A program made the position numbers and the translations under genes. Under the pieces are notes generated by a model. The model did not search any database. It was not told the origin of the DNA and worked only from the letters and a program-made list of their open reading frames with translations. From Paraphysomonas bandaiensis (lineage: Eukaryota; Chrysophyceae), in the NCBI GenBank assembly GCA_965644295.1, contig CBFFRP010000445.1, forward strand, positions 141,845-205,844: DNA of 64,000 bases, in the 5' to 3' direction. Positions 22,779 through 34,023 of this stretch are shown piece after piece (position 1 is the first letter of the stretch; the number at the start of each line of letters is the position of its first letter).

Positions 22779-25089
22779 AATACCGATACGATTATACAGT
22801 AACAGACGGATGAAGGTGCTCTATGACTGACTAGCCGCTATAGGGCGCACACTACATTCACATTGTAAAGTTAATAGCATGTGTATCGTTGACAATCTAG
22901 TCACGGTGATGTTGCTGTGCGTGTCCATGTAACTGGGCTCGAGTGCTGTCTGTCTGTGTGTCTGTCTCCAGGTGCTCTACACTCACTAGTGAAGTACAGC
23001 ACTACGACAAATACAGTGCAGTATACACAACACACTACACTGGTATGAATGAAACTGAAACCCAGGAATAAGTAGCGAATCATATATCTCTATTCACTTT
23101 TGATTTGTTGATATTATTGCTGGAATGGAGTGTGGAATGCTGATGGCTTAGCTAGAATACGAGGAGAGTTCCCTGAAGGAATGAGTAATTATATTAACGC
23201 ACGGCATCAACAAGGTACTGTGTAGACCCCATTAACATATGCGCTGTTGACTGCTCCATTTCTTTCTGACCATTCCGAGTGGTGGACGTATGCCATTTCC
23301 TTGAGAGCTGGATCTCACAGACAGAGGAGATGTTATGGCAACTCTTCACGAGAATTTTCTGCTTTATTGCTTGATCTAAGTGTACAAGAACCAATCGCGT
23401 AACTGATATCTATTGGTAATTGTACCCTTGTTTCTATCTAGAAATCTCGTATATGTTATGTGTGTTACATTTCACAGAAAGTCCTAAACGTTGGACATGA
23501 TGAGTCACAGATGTAACGTACAGTATGAATATTGGTTGTGCGTAAAGTAATAGTGAGTAGATATGCTTTGTATTCAGCTGCGGGAGCGATATATTGCAGA
23601 TATAGCACAGAATGGGAAACCTCCCACATTTTTGACACATATTAAACGTAAGTGTAAGAAGTATGTAAATATTAGATATGATGTTTGATATCATTGAAGT
23701 CGTAATACATGTTGTCTATTGAAGTGGACTTATTGGGGTCAAGGAGTTTAAAAAATCTTCTGACTGCCAAACTGTATTTCTGTGCAAAGTGTGCAAATAT
23801 AGTTTGCACAACGACCGATACCCATTATTCCTAGGTTAAATTGTAGCTTTCCCTCATATAGTTGAAAACATATAATAGTAACATCAAGTATTTTTTCAAG
23901 CCCGTTGCATTCAAGGCCAGGTAAAAATATATTGGTAAGCTACACTATATTCATTATTATTTTAGCAAAAATTGGCCTCGCAATATATTGATATATATTG
24001 CTCATGCTTGAAAAATTGATTTGTTTAATCATAAATTACTTTTCATAACCACATAACTCATCTATTATTATAATTCAGGGCTAGTGAACAATATATTGAA
24101 TTGCAATATTTTACACCACCAGCCTAATATTCCATCAACTTTGTTTCTGTTAAAGTAGTTCACAATACTATTGCAATTTTTTCAATCAATATTATGATAG
24201 TCATAATATATGAAAAGATTCTCAACTGTAGGGTGCAAAGTATACGCCCATGTACATAAATACCCCTAAAAATAAGAAAATAACCTATTCTTTATATTAT
24301 TTCTTGGTTTTTACTCATCACTCGCTCTGCACTCTCTATACATGTACACTATTTCTCTTAATATGCATAATATACTGTACCATATATCATATATATCACA
24401 TACATCATACTGATAAGAAGTGACGCCTGAACGATGAATGCTTACAAGAGTAGAGATATTTACAGCTGCTTTTGATGTAGACTTCAGACTTAATTTTTCC
24501 GTCAAAGAGTAATGCTCATCGGTAGCAAAGAGATGTGAAACCTGATGAAGCACCTGCTAATGAAGAGGCTTAAAGCAGAGTTAGAATGCATCCTTGCTAC
24601 GTGGCCAAACCAGTTTGCTACCAGAAAGGATTAATGCCATACGACGGCCCACTTCTATCTTTCAGGTTCAGCGTGTATAAGGTCCTGTATCATTAATCAG
24701 AGGCCACCAGATGTAGTGACTTATAAGATTCCTACTTCGACAGAATTCTGATCACCCGTCCTATACTACTCGACGACTTGAGAAATGTAGTTCCAATACA
24801 AGTGAATGCCTGTTGAGCGCAGTTGGACTTATTATCTCAGTTCTGAGCTAGACTTATATTTCCCTGTTGCAATAGTATTGTTCAGGGTCAGTCAACAATA
24901 TATTACAAGCAAAAATAAATATTCAAGACCACAATAATAATTATTAAATATAATATGTTGCAATATATTGATATGTATTGGGCGCTATGAAGAAGAAATG
25001 AGTTCGTTCGGTAGTAACTAGTAAGTAGAGGTTTTACAACATAATGATGAAAACCCAATAACAAAGCAGCAACTAGTACTCCAAGTGTT
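22779..25089. other. AT-rich intergenic region with AATATATT-rich repeats
   Basis: Upstream of the channel start. No gene was found. It contains segments rich in CAATATATTG around 23925-24005 and 24880-24980. The segment TTATTTTAGCAAAA...CCTCGCAATATATTG recurs in inverted orientation at about 26330-26400. CAGGGCTAGTGAACAATATA (about 24078) and CAGGGTCAGTCAACAATATA (about 24884) look like related ends of a small DNA element (CAGGG start). A short match to 5530-5560 lies near 23830. Confidence 0.45.
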
Positions 25090-25480
25090 TCAACTACTCG
25101 TCACTGTCGTCCTCATTCTTATAATCATCAATGACCTGTTGCACTGTCTTTGCGGAGCAGCAGCAGTTCGAGGCGTCGTGGAGTCATTCTTTGTCGCAAG
25201 TGTGTCATAATAACCTTGACTCTGCTGAACAAACACTACACAATGTTAATTGTACTGAATATGTGCTTCGACGATCGATTCTGGGTATCAAGCTGTCGTC
25301 ATAACTTCTTGGTAGCTGGCTTTCAAATGCAGCAGCAGCATTTCTTACATATGCCACTTCGACGGCCCCATCCGCTGTTCTCTCTTGTCGAGTCAGAGAT
25401 TCCTTGTGTATCAATTCTGAAGCTTCACAGTGGTCTTATTGAAGGTAGGGTTTTGAACAATATCAGCATCTACGGAGAGG
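25090..25480 (-). pseudogene. Eroded hAT transposase C-terminal relic
   Basis: On the minus strand, the translation VDADIVQNPTFNKTTVKLQN (from about 25470 downward) matches the pattern of the other hAT relics in this window (VDADIIMNQTFENAVLKVQ at about 42530; VDADIVQSSQFKRSV at about 39390). In-frame stops and frameshifts follow, and the segment ends in acidic DYKNEDDSDE before TAG near 25097. It is called from these internal similarities; function has been lost. Confidence 0.5.
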
Positions 25481-26706
25481 TGGGAATCTGTAACAGGAAA
25501 AAGATTCTATGATTTGCTTCGTTGAAAACATACTGTATGTGCAATGATATATTTTGTTGTCTCTTTGCTTAATAAGAATATCTGATTATTACATGAGAGC
25601 GATGTTCAGAACTAGTTTTACATCTATACACTACCTAATAACTGGGCTGCTATTTACGACTAGTGGTGGGCAACCGTCTCGGAACTACTTGTGCATCGTT
25701 AATACTACACAAACAGAATAGCTTTTAAAACATTTCTACATCTAAATACTGTAAAAACACTAGTTTTCCCCAAAATTTCGTAAAATTCCTACGTTTACAA
25801 AGTGTATACTTAATGAAACAATGAAATCAGATGAATGAATCGATCAAAACACATCATGAGCAGAGATGGAGAGTCAACCCACTGAACTATACTGTCAAAG
25901 TACTAATAGCAAACGGTTTCTTCGCCTGTTCACATACATATTGTACGTAATAAATATGAAAGATGATGGCCGAGTAGTTTGGGACCGTATACTGTACAGT
26001 AATAGCTTAGTATTATAGTTTGGGTGGATGTGACGATCATTTTACTGGCACTTACTTATTGACAGTTTAGACTGACATTCTATCTATATTACAGATTATA
26101 AGAAAAAAGTATTTGTACGAGGATAACAGCATCAAGTTAAGCAATTTGGAGTTTACTATTGGTGAATAGCTTGACAGAGAAAAAGTACGATTCTAGTATT
26201 GAACATGAATAGTGTTCTTCGTTGCAGGTTGTTATCATAATATGTAGTAATAGTAGATGAGTTATGTGATTATGAAAAGTAGTTTATGATTAATCAAGTA
26301 TATTTTCTAAGGCACACCTGCATGAGTAATATATATTATATATCAATATATTGTAATATATTGCGAGGTATTTTGCTAAAATAATAATCAATATATTGTT
26401 GCAAAAAGAAGATTGAGGCTTACGTCCCGGCTGTTTATTTCAGATATTAAGAGAAATCAATGTTCTGGCACTATCAGCTCCTACTTGCACGGATTCGAAG
26501 CCAGCAGAATAGGTAGTAACTATGCACACTACACACAATCCTTAAAGGCACGTGATAGTTAATGTTAATACATATCCATCTCCACTGTTTAAGTTATAGC
26601 CACTGAGAAATACTAAAGTATCAGTATACCTATCGTCCTGTGTATTAGAGATTTCGCAACATTTTCTTGAAAGGGCAAGTGTACTTCAGTTCTCCGACCA
26701 ATCACT
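25481..26706. other. Intergenic region, AT-rich
   Basis: It holds the AATATATT-rich repeat at about 26325-26405 and the 3' flank of the PA2G4 gene. No gene was recognised. Confidence 0.4.
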
Positions 26707-28588
26707 TTAGGCATCTCCGGTGGCCTTCTTCTTCTTACTCTTCTTCTTTTTCTTGTTCTCTGCAGCGAGGAGGTTCTGAATGTCCTCGGGAAGGGTCTTT
26801 CCTTCACTCAGAGCCATGCCTTCTGGGAGACTCATGCCTGTACGAACTCAATGAAAATGGATACAACATGCACATAGGCAGATGTCCGGCACCACGACAT
26901 ATTGCATATGTATGGAGTGTTTGATACCTGTGATCTTGGTGGTTCCGGACGGCAACAGAAGGACAGTGAACTTAACGTGCACAACGTGGTCATCTGCTCT
27001 CTCGTATAGCACAGGGTATGGTGCAATGAGCTCGTGCTGAACAAGCTCACGGACTCCTAACTTCGCCTGCCTCTCATCCTCCAGTGACCTAAGCATATCA
27101 ACACTTAACATGAAGCAACGTATTCCTCAACAGTCTCTACATCACACGGAGTACAAATAGACAAACTATCACTGAAAACAAAACGTAGCCAGAAGATGAG
27201 GAAAAGCGTGAAGATACTTACCGAAGAGAGAAAGGAAGAGTAGGAAACTTTTTAGAAATTTCAGAGAACATGGCGCGAGAGGCCTTCATCTTGAGATTGT
27301 AAGTGCGATCAACATTGCGCTTATACACAGTTGTTCTCGTGTCCTAGCAGTGGGGTAGAGCAAATAAGCTCATGAGAAAGTACAAGTAGCTCATATGACA
27401 AGTAGTGTTGCTTTTCTCCTAGTCTACCATAAGCAGGTGTGATATAAGGCTTACCATATCCCTGGGCTTGCCTTCTCCAGTCGACATAGCTACATCCACG
27501 GCGTACACCTCGTTTGCCTCAAAAGTGCACTCTTCCGCTTTCTGCTCACCCTCTTCTCTTAGCATAATCACCTGGCAAATATATTCAACTTACAAGCTTC
27601 CAATGCATCATACTTTAGCCGATACCTTGGAAGCGTCAATGACGTATCTCTTCATCTGGTGCATGACTGTGCCAGCAACAGCTTGAACACCGTACGCATC
27701 TCCAACAGCTTTTACTCCCTCCGACACCTACATACCACCCAAAGTAAGTACACTATACTGAACAGAACATATTTATACGCGGAATAATAGTACAGATCTC
27801 TACCTGCTTGTTGGTGTTGCCAGGTGTGATCAATCGAGCAGCAACTTCAGCAGCAATATATGCAGCATTCAAGCAATCCGCCTATCCCAATAACATAATT
27901 ATAAGGGATGAATAATCTTTGTCGTCAATCTACCTGAGAGCCGGTGACAGTGACAGGAGCCTCTCCAGGTACGATAACGGTGTGGGCTGCCACAGCAATG
28001 TAGCCGTCCACGTGGCACCCAAGGTCAACCTTCACGCTGTCACCAGCAGCAAGAACAACCTGTGGAGTATTGTACATGTCATGAGGACATTACTTAATAG
28101 GCATAGTTTGAATTGCGTACTGGAGTGTCGGACTCAAGGGGGCTGAAGTGGCACAGACACTCGTTCACAGACAAGCACACTGGGAATGCAACACCTTTCT
28201 CCACTGGCTTACGTCCTTTCTTTGGACGATAAATTGCATCACATTTCTATCAATATATTAATATATCGAATGTATTGAATAGAATGTGAGTTACTTACAG
28301 TGACAATAGCAGCATCACCGGCCTTGCATATGTCCAGTACGGTCGCACCGGGCACACACTGTATACATACATATGAGTTGATGTATATGATATGACAGTA
28401 TCTCATATAAGAGTGTAGAGTAGAGTAGAAGGGAGCTTATCGCTTACCATCGCAATAATTTCAGTCAGTGTGGAGTTGACAATCTTTGCTGCCTCCTGAT
28501 ACTTGGTAGTGACATCACTGTTAGCTAGAGTAGTATCCTCCTCCTTCTCCTCTTCACCAGAGATCTTCTGATCTTCAAATTCTGACAT
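26707..28588 (-). CDS. PA2G4: PA2G4/EBP1-like proliferation-associated protein (methionine aminopeptidase fold)
   Basis: Ten exons: 28448-28588, 28299-28358, 28121-28246, 27934-28059, 27804-27881, 27626-27727, 27455-27571, 27222-27343, 26928-27088 and 26707-26837, all with GT-AG introns of 52-133 bp. They join to 387 aa, close to the 394 aa of human PA2G4. The family has the pita-bread fold of type II methionine aminopeptidases but no peptidase activity, and acts on ribosomes, rRNA processing and growth control in nucleolus and cytoplasm. Supporting segments: FPVCLSVNECLCHFSPLESD, VKVDLGCHVDGYIAVAAHT, EVYAVDVAMSTGEGKPRD, TTVYKR and KFTVLLLPSG. Metal ligands typical of active aminopeptidases are not retained in full, as in the family. 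The C-terminus has a Lys-rich cluster (NKKKKKSKKKK), the usual nucleolar/RNA-binding tail. This is the most intron-dense gene in the window. Confidence 0.95.
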
Positions 28589-29267
28589 TTTATTAAGGTA
28601 CTAACGTGAAATATACTCCTTGACGGAAGCTAACGCTAACACTGTGAGGTGCCTGTACTGTATATAGCAGGAACCAACTCAGCAGCAGATTCTTGTTTTC
28701 ACGTATAGAGCTCGCCGTCAGAGCACTGGATATCATCCACACCTGCGGACAGCTCTGTGCCACATACACGCTGCATCCTTGCTACTCCTCCTGTCAAGAC
28801 TGCACACAGAGGAGTATGAGATGGACACATCAGCGGGTATACTGAAATACGGTGACTGTAGTCGAGAGTGCGTTGATCTCTATGAGCTGAGTGAGCTGAG
28901 GAGTTGGGAGTTAAGTTACTGTTAGTTGAGGTGAAGCGCTGACCACACATTAGCTTCCGGGTTCTGATTTATTTGGTGCGCTCATGTTTTTCCTCAAGAA
29001 ACTGCGCCGTGATATTCAACTTGAACCTATTCATTTTGGACCGAATTTAAAGGAGCATGTAAAGTAGGTGCCTGTTAAGGATGCTGTCGTGCAGGTAATT
29101 TTATGGGTTTGACAGAGATAGAGTTAGGAGGGAGCTACTAGGGGTTTAGTAGTAGTTTGATATGAGAGGTAGATAGTAATTTTGACCAGATCAGAAGATA
29201 TCATGAGGCAAGATCTAGGGTTGGAATCTTGATGTCAGCAGATGTCAGGTATATCAACATTCTGCTT
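28589..29267. other. PA2G4 upstream region
   Basis: No gene is supported. The ORF at 28699-28950 has no recognisable motif. The segment just before 29,268 (TCAGCAGATGTCAGGTATAT) recurs inverted near 38,500, next to another Family A copy. Confidence 0.4.
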
Positions 29268-29455
29268 GCTCACTGCGTTTGCTTGAGTGATAGAGCGAAA
29301 GATGTTGCACCTCTTGGTGCTTGCGGTGACACACAAGCAGGTTTCGCAGCGTTAAATAGTCTGATATCAGAGTTAAGCACTAGTTAGTTGAACTGCGAAA
29401 TTAGTTCTGACTCTTAAACAACACCTATTGCTAATAATAAGACATTCACTACTAT
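29268..29455 (+). repeat. Family A copy (3' part)
   Basis: Carries the hairpin cassette at 29296-29346 with the loop variant GCACC-TCTT-GGTGC, and ends AAGACATTCACTAC. A Family B LTR-like segment follows directly. Confidence 0.7.
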
Positions 29456-29570
29456 GTTCCTATTTCTGGAAGTGGAAAACTAGCTATTAGTGGTTGGGAA
29501 ATTGCTTCTACATTTAGCATGATAAAATAGGCACAAGGATGTTGAGTTTTGCTGTTTTGACGAATTATAA
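29450..29570 (+). repeat. Family B LTR fragment
   Basis: ATTTCTGGAAGTGGAAAACT and GCTATTAGTGGTTGGGAAAT match 52275-52330, the LTR region in front of the Gag-like ORF, followed by a diverged GATGTTGAGTTTTGCTG. Confidence 0.55.
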
Positions 29571-30245
29571 GATGTTTCTCTAAGATACTTGAACTGAAAC
29601 CGTTACTTGAAAAATATAGTATATTGAATGAACTAATAATAATATATTATGATAATAGGAATAACAGTAGTGAAATTTAAAAAATAATATATTTATAGTG
29701 AACGTATAATATCTGCTATTAATATTATTAGTAAAGAATGTATCAATACTAATATACTAACACAGAAAACTATTTATTATCACTCTAGCAACTAGCCAGT
29801 TTTAACAAGGAAAACACGTCAAAAACGTGGGAATTGTTTTTCCGTGTTTGCGTATTGTTCACTTTTGGTACTTTTGGTAATTGAGAGATTACGTATATAT
29901 AATATAATGTAGTGCTAATTATAAAATATAAAATTAAGCTTTTAGTTAGTGCAATATTGACTGATTAATATTATAGGAGATATAGCAAGTTAATGATGTT
30001 GTAGCACTGTGAGTTAGGAACCACGTCATTCACCAACATCAACCTTCTGTTCTACAAATCACATCTTTAACAGCTACTATATTTTCAGTTTCTTTGTATA
30101 CTTGTAATAGCTACTCCTATACTGTAGTCATGTATATTCTGTATTTTATTGCTACATAAAATACAGGATAACTACTAGCGATTGGCTTTACCAAACTTCA
30201 AGTACGCACGTAGGAGTTCGTTGTAGTTCAATATAAAAATCCCAG
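29571..30245. other. AT-rich spacer
   Basis: Starts with a weak Family C match (to about 29690). A segment near 29790-29835 (GTTTTAACAAGGAAAACACG) recurs inverted near 49775-49815, so more repeat debris is present. No gene. Confidence 0.4.
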
Positions 30246-30606
30246 CGAATAATGTCAAGTAGTGAATGTCGTATTATTAGCAATATGCGTTAAAGAGTCA
30301 ATAATGCTTATAACTCTGATATCCTACTATTTAACGCTACGAAAGCTGCTTGTGCATCACTACAAGCACTATGAGGTGCAGCATCTTTCGCTTTATTACT
30401 CAAAGTAAGCGCAGTGAGCAAGCAGAATGTTGATATACCTGACACATATATTAGTGTCGCTCTTGCACTACACAAGCATTCGGCTATGAGTGGGCAGAAC
30501 AATATCTGCTGACTATGTTTGCGGCTCACATCCCGGAGAAATATCTCCGGTACTTACCTCCACAGAACACCATGAAAGGTGCGAGTCTAACTTTGTCGAG
30601 AAGATT
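30246..30606 (-). repeat. Family A copy, nearly full length with internal deletion
   Basis: On the minus strand it carries the 5' hairpin CCGGAGA-TATT-TCTCCGG, the three-stem cassette (30340-30390) and the tail ending CATTCACTAC. In the cassette, one pair of the second hairpin is A-T where the other copies have G-C. Confidence 0.75.
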
Positions 30607-30734
30607 AATGTAAAGATACAATACTGTATTCCTTATATAATACTATTATAGATGATGTCACATTATAAAAGAGTATATGGACAAATCAAAAGACAAATAT
30701 ATATTAATAAAAAGGAAGAGTAATGCTGATATAC

Positions 30735-30785
30735 TCAGTAGTGAATATCTTATTATTAGCAATAGGCGTGTAAGAGTCAGAACTT
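30735..30785 (-). repeat. Family A tail fragment
   Basis: AGTAGTGAATATCTTATTAT and TAGCAATAGGCGTGTAAGAG on the plus strand are the reverse complement of the Family A 3' end. Confidence 0.6.
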
Positions 30786-31119
30786 ATATCAAAACAAGTT
30801 AACGCGATATACTCGGTAATATTTTTCTAGAAAAAATTTTCAATTCAAAATTGTTCATACACATATAATATAACATTCAGACAATATCAGTATTCTTGAC
30901 GCCGATAATTACAGACAACTTGATACTGCAAGAGTAATATTAAATATTGCTGTATGCGAATATGCAGTCAGTATTTTCAGAGAACATTGAGAGAGAAGAC
31001 AAATTAATGTATAGTCCAGCTTGTTAAAGCAAAGAAGATGTTTGTTATAGAAGTGTATATAAATGAATTACAAAACTAAGTATTTATGCATATGTGTAAC
31101 GACTACGGAACGGAACCTA

Positions 31120-31640
31120 GAAACAGCGGTTATTAATCTCCTGCAACCGCTTTACACTGCAGCGAAGCTTATGTTACAGGATCGCGGTTGTCGCTATATC
31201 ACCATGTCCAAAAGGCCGCCCAGGCTTCTCCCGAGACCCCGTCCGAAACGCAGTCAGTCAAGACAACGTCCGAGAGTCCTTCGCTTACTAGGGGTCCAAC
31301 GACGACCCCCCACAGCGTATCCGACTCCAGACACACGTGCACACCTCACAGGTCCTACCCGACAGAGCACTGGACTGCCCAGACCTCCACAACGCCGACG
31401 GCTTCGACAACTCTATCTACACCCGCGGCCCCACAGGAGCACAGTAACACAGACTACAAACCCTACCCCTCCTCCCAACAATCCCCACCACCCTCAACCC
31501 ACACATCTGGAACTAGGTGCACTCAAGACCCTAATTCAGAACGCTGAGCCCCCTCCAAAACCAATGGAGACCCATCCCAAAGGGAGACCCCCAGATCAAT
31601 AGCGCCGGTGAGTCCACGGACACACCATAAAGGCGAATTT
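31120..31640 (+). other. C-rich island with Pro/Thr/Ser-rich overlapping ORFs; possible retroelement internal fragment
   Basis: Base composition switches sharply to C-rich here, unlike the AT-rich flanks. Two overlapping frames are open: 31063-31602 reads Pro/Arg-rich, and 31188-31547 reads Pro/Thr/Ser-rich (starting MSLYHHVQKAAQASPETPSE). No stops occur over about 360-540 bp, which may simply reflect C-richness. It ends about 20 bp before a Family A copy (31657), so it could be an internal fragment of whatever larger element Family A belongs to, or an unrelated low-complexity host exon. I cannot tell which frame, if any, is coding. Confidence 0.35.
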
Positions 31641-31656
31641 CATATCACACAAAAAG

Positions 31657-31842
31657 AACGGAAGTGGTTGCACCTTGGTGCTTGCGGCGACGCACAAGCA
31701 GCTTTCGTAGCGTTAAATAGTAGGATAAAAGAGTTTGTATTGATTAGTTACGGGTAGTGGTCTAACTAGTATGACTAGCATTCTTCTAGCCACTAATTGA
31801 TGCAAGGTCTCAACGCCTATTGCTAAATAATCAGACATTCAC
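31657..31842 (+). repeat. Family A copy (3' part)
   Basis: Hairpin cassette at 31659-31707 and tail CAGACATTCACTAC. It lies immediately downstream of the C-rich island. Confidence 0.75.
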
Positions 31843-31865
31843 TACGACTACGGATGATTGATCCT

Positions 31866-32346
31866 CTCGCCACAATGACTAACATTGCTGGTCTTATCAT
31901 CCCTGTCCATGTGCAGGTGATATAGGGTAGGAATAGCCTTCTTACAACACTCAACTTTACTCTTCTTACCCTTATATTCTATTCTTAACTTTTAACTCGA
32001 CTACTCCTTCTTAACTAAGGGCTTAACTCAACTATATCTAAAAGTCCATATCCTTCTCAGGCTTGCATAACCATTAATGGCCATTATTATTATATTATCC
32101 CCATAGCTATTTATTTCTAGAAGTGGTTCCCAACCTTAAATAGCTAGTTTTCAACTTCCAGAAATAATCCTGTACCTATTCTTATATCATCGTACAGAAT
32201 ACCTACGTATACCATCATAAAACTGTACGGGCTATCGTTCATCCATATGTGCGGATAGTCCCAGTACACTCCAACAGTATAACTAGCCTTAATACTCCTA
32301 TCTTCTAATCTAATCTAATCATAATCATAACTACATCTCATCTCAC
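31866..32346 (-). mobile_element. Family B LTR plus first codons of gag (partial element)
   Basis: Read on the minus strand, this follows 52065-52538 nearly base for base at both ends. It includes the gag start codon context (CACATGGACAGGGATGATAA) and the next codons to about 31876. About 40 bp starting CAGGCTTGCATAACCATTAA (about 32057-32097) replaces the 52 kb sequence; it resembles a hAT-type terminus. The homology ends at 32346 with GAGATGAGATGTAG (minus strand), likely near the LTR start. It is a second, truncated insertion of the element at 52 kb. Confidence 0.7.
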
Positions 32347-32824
32347 ATTAATTCAAAAACCTTATATGCAACCTATAATTGCTCGAAATGGCGATAATAT
32401 TTAAAAGAGTGTGAATATGAAGCGATAGTGGAATAGACGGTGAAAGAAGAATGAGATTTTTCCCTGACTTTTTTTTGTCGTCATCTTGTGTGTGCCTGCT
32501 TCCAACTCATTAAGTTGTTAATGATTTGTTAAAAATAATAGCAAGTCAGGTCAACTTTTATTTTCTGAAACGAAGTTGGATTTAGCTGCATTATAATACT
32601 GACCGGAACTTTGCAATGATCAGGTATATCACGAAATGAATAGTACAAATGACCTGAAAGCAGTCTAATCAGTAGAATATATGATTACTCTATCACGTAG
32701 ACAATACAACAAATACATACCTGTGCTATAGCAATAAAAAGTTAAACGGCAATATCACATATTAGTACCGCACATAACAAGTCTCTCAGTTTCGACACCA
32801 CCTGTGTCTCGTCTTTGTCAGCTG
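32347..32824. other. Intergenic region downstream of PLAC8 gene
   Basis: AT-rich; presumably contains the PLAC8 gene 3' UTR. No repeat or gene recognised. Confidence 0.4.
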
Positions 32825-33734
32825 TCACAACTGTGAGTTATCAGCGTGTCGTCTCATAGCTCCATCATCATCAAAGTACAGTGCTTGAAAATTTGGCGGC
32901 TTGCCCCCTCTGACATGAATCTCAGATCTAAGTGAGGCCAGGGTTTTGTACGTGTATATACAATTGATTCCAGGAACTGCCAGACAAAGGCATGGCTTGA
33001 GCACATCACCGTACCAGTCAGAGCCCCCGATACCATACGATTTACGCATAATGTGCTGCAACTGGCAGACATTCAAACATCCCATGGCCCCGAACCAAAA
33101 TGGCTAAAGCAGATCAGAAATGTAGAAGACCGTGAAAAGTGCATAGTACGTACCGATCCTGTTAGTTGGGAATATATGTCGATCACCTCGCATGGGCAAA
33201 AGAGACACGTGCAAAGGAAGTCGCAAGGGTCACCAGAGCAAGAATGCTCCCTGGTCGGAGCCAACCACGGGTACTCTGTTAAACCTGTCACACTCCGCAA
33301 TCTCGGGCCTTGCGCATCCACTTCATTTAGCAACTGGGCAATGGAGCAAGGTGCACAGGCACAGGGAATGCAAAAATCGGACACGCCAATCCTAAGACAC
33401 ACGTAAATATAAATGTTGATACCTTTAGTAAAACACCTTCCATCGATTCCATAGCCATTCCGTATATAGTTTCGTACCAAACATGGACTACAGAAGCAGC
33501 AACAGTTGAAACAGAAATTGCTGCCATCAAAAGATTTTTTGGCCGAAGCAAGCGCACAAACTGGACAGAATGTGGCATAACAACACTGACAGTTATACAA
33601 GTTACTAATTGCAAAGTAAACTAGAGGTATGTTACATTGGAGAGGTTCGAGCAACAGCCTCCCAGCAAACTAGTGGACCACTCAGGATATGCTCGTTGTA
33701 TCGTTTCGTAAGTTTTGGGGCTAACAGTATCCAT
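32825..33734 (-). CDS. Protein with two tandem PLAC8-type Cys-rich modules
   Basis: Three exons, 33636-33734, 33154-33585 and 32825-33103, separated by two 50-bp GT-AG introns, both phase 0, giving 269 aa. The start MDTVSPKTYETIQRAYPEWS precedes the first module: WSTSLLGGCCSNLSN, CYATFCPVCALA, then CFNCCCFCSPCLVR and NYIRNGYGIDG, then DFCIPCACAPCSIAQLLNEV. This is the PLAC8 order of Cys clusters, Tyr-Gly-Ile-x-Gly and CxPCxxxQ. A second module follows: GDPCDFLCTCLFCPCEVIDI, MRKSYGIGGSDWYGDVLKPC and LCLAVPGINCIYTYKTL. PLAC8 proteins are small membrane-associated Cys-rich proteins linked to cell size, metal resistance or signalling. Single-module proteins of 100-190 aa are usual, so two modules are unusual. 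It is divergent from the Bot1-like gene. Confidence 0.8.
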
Positions 33735-34023
33735 TGTCTATGTCTCTCAGCGCTATGTGTGGGCACAGCGAAGCTAATCGATGCTTATCATGCACCTGAG
33801 CTGAAGAACTCGAAGATATACACTCAGTCCCGCTGTATCCCACTGTATATCTCTGTATACCACGACCATACAGGTATTTTTTTCCACCACAGGAGTGCTC
33901 TGCTGCTGTGTGTGTGTGATTGCTCCGCTCTGCTCTGCGCAGGCCGCCCAGTTGTTTGCTGCGTGTGCACCCCCATCTCATTAGAGTATTTAGGCTTAGT
34001 AATCATATCGCTCTGTTGCCGTT
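33735..34023. promoter_or_regulatory. 289-bp bidirectional upstream region
   Basis: Separates the divergent starts of the PLAC8 gene (33734, -) and the Bot1-like gene (34024, +), so both promoters must lie here or overlap the 5' ends. Dinucleotide GT and CT stretches are present near 33905-33945; no specific factor site is assigned. Confidence 0.5.

Noticed and set aside
23194-23694. Short minus-strand ORFs upstream of the channel as extra channel exons
   Set aside because: They show no membrane-helix or pore motif, and the first channel exon already has a plausible N-terminus.
33385-33420. A 31-nt GT...AG stretch in the middle of the PLAC8 gene
   Set aside because: Removing it breaks the frame, while the read-through frame continues correctly into the next Cys block.
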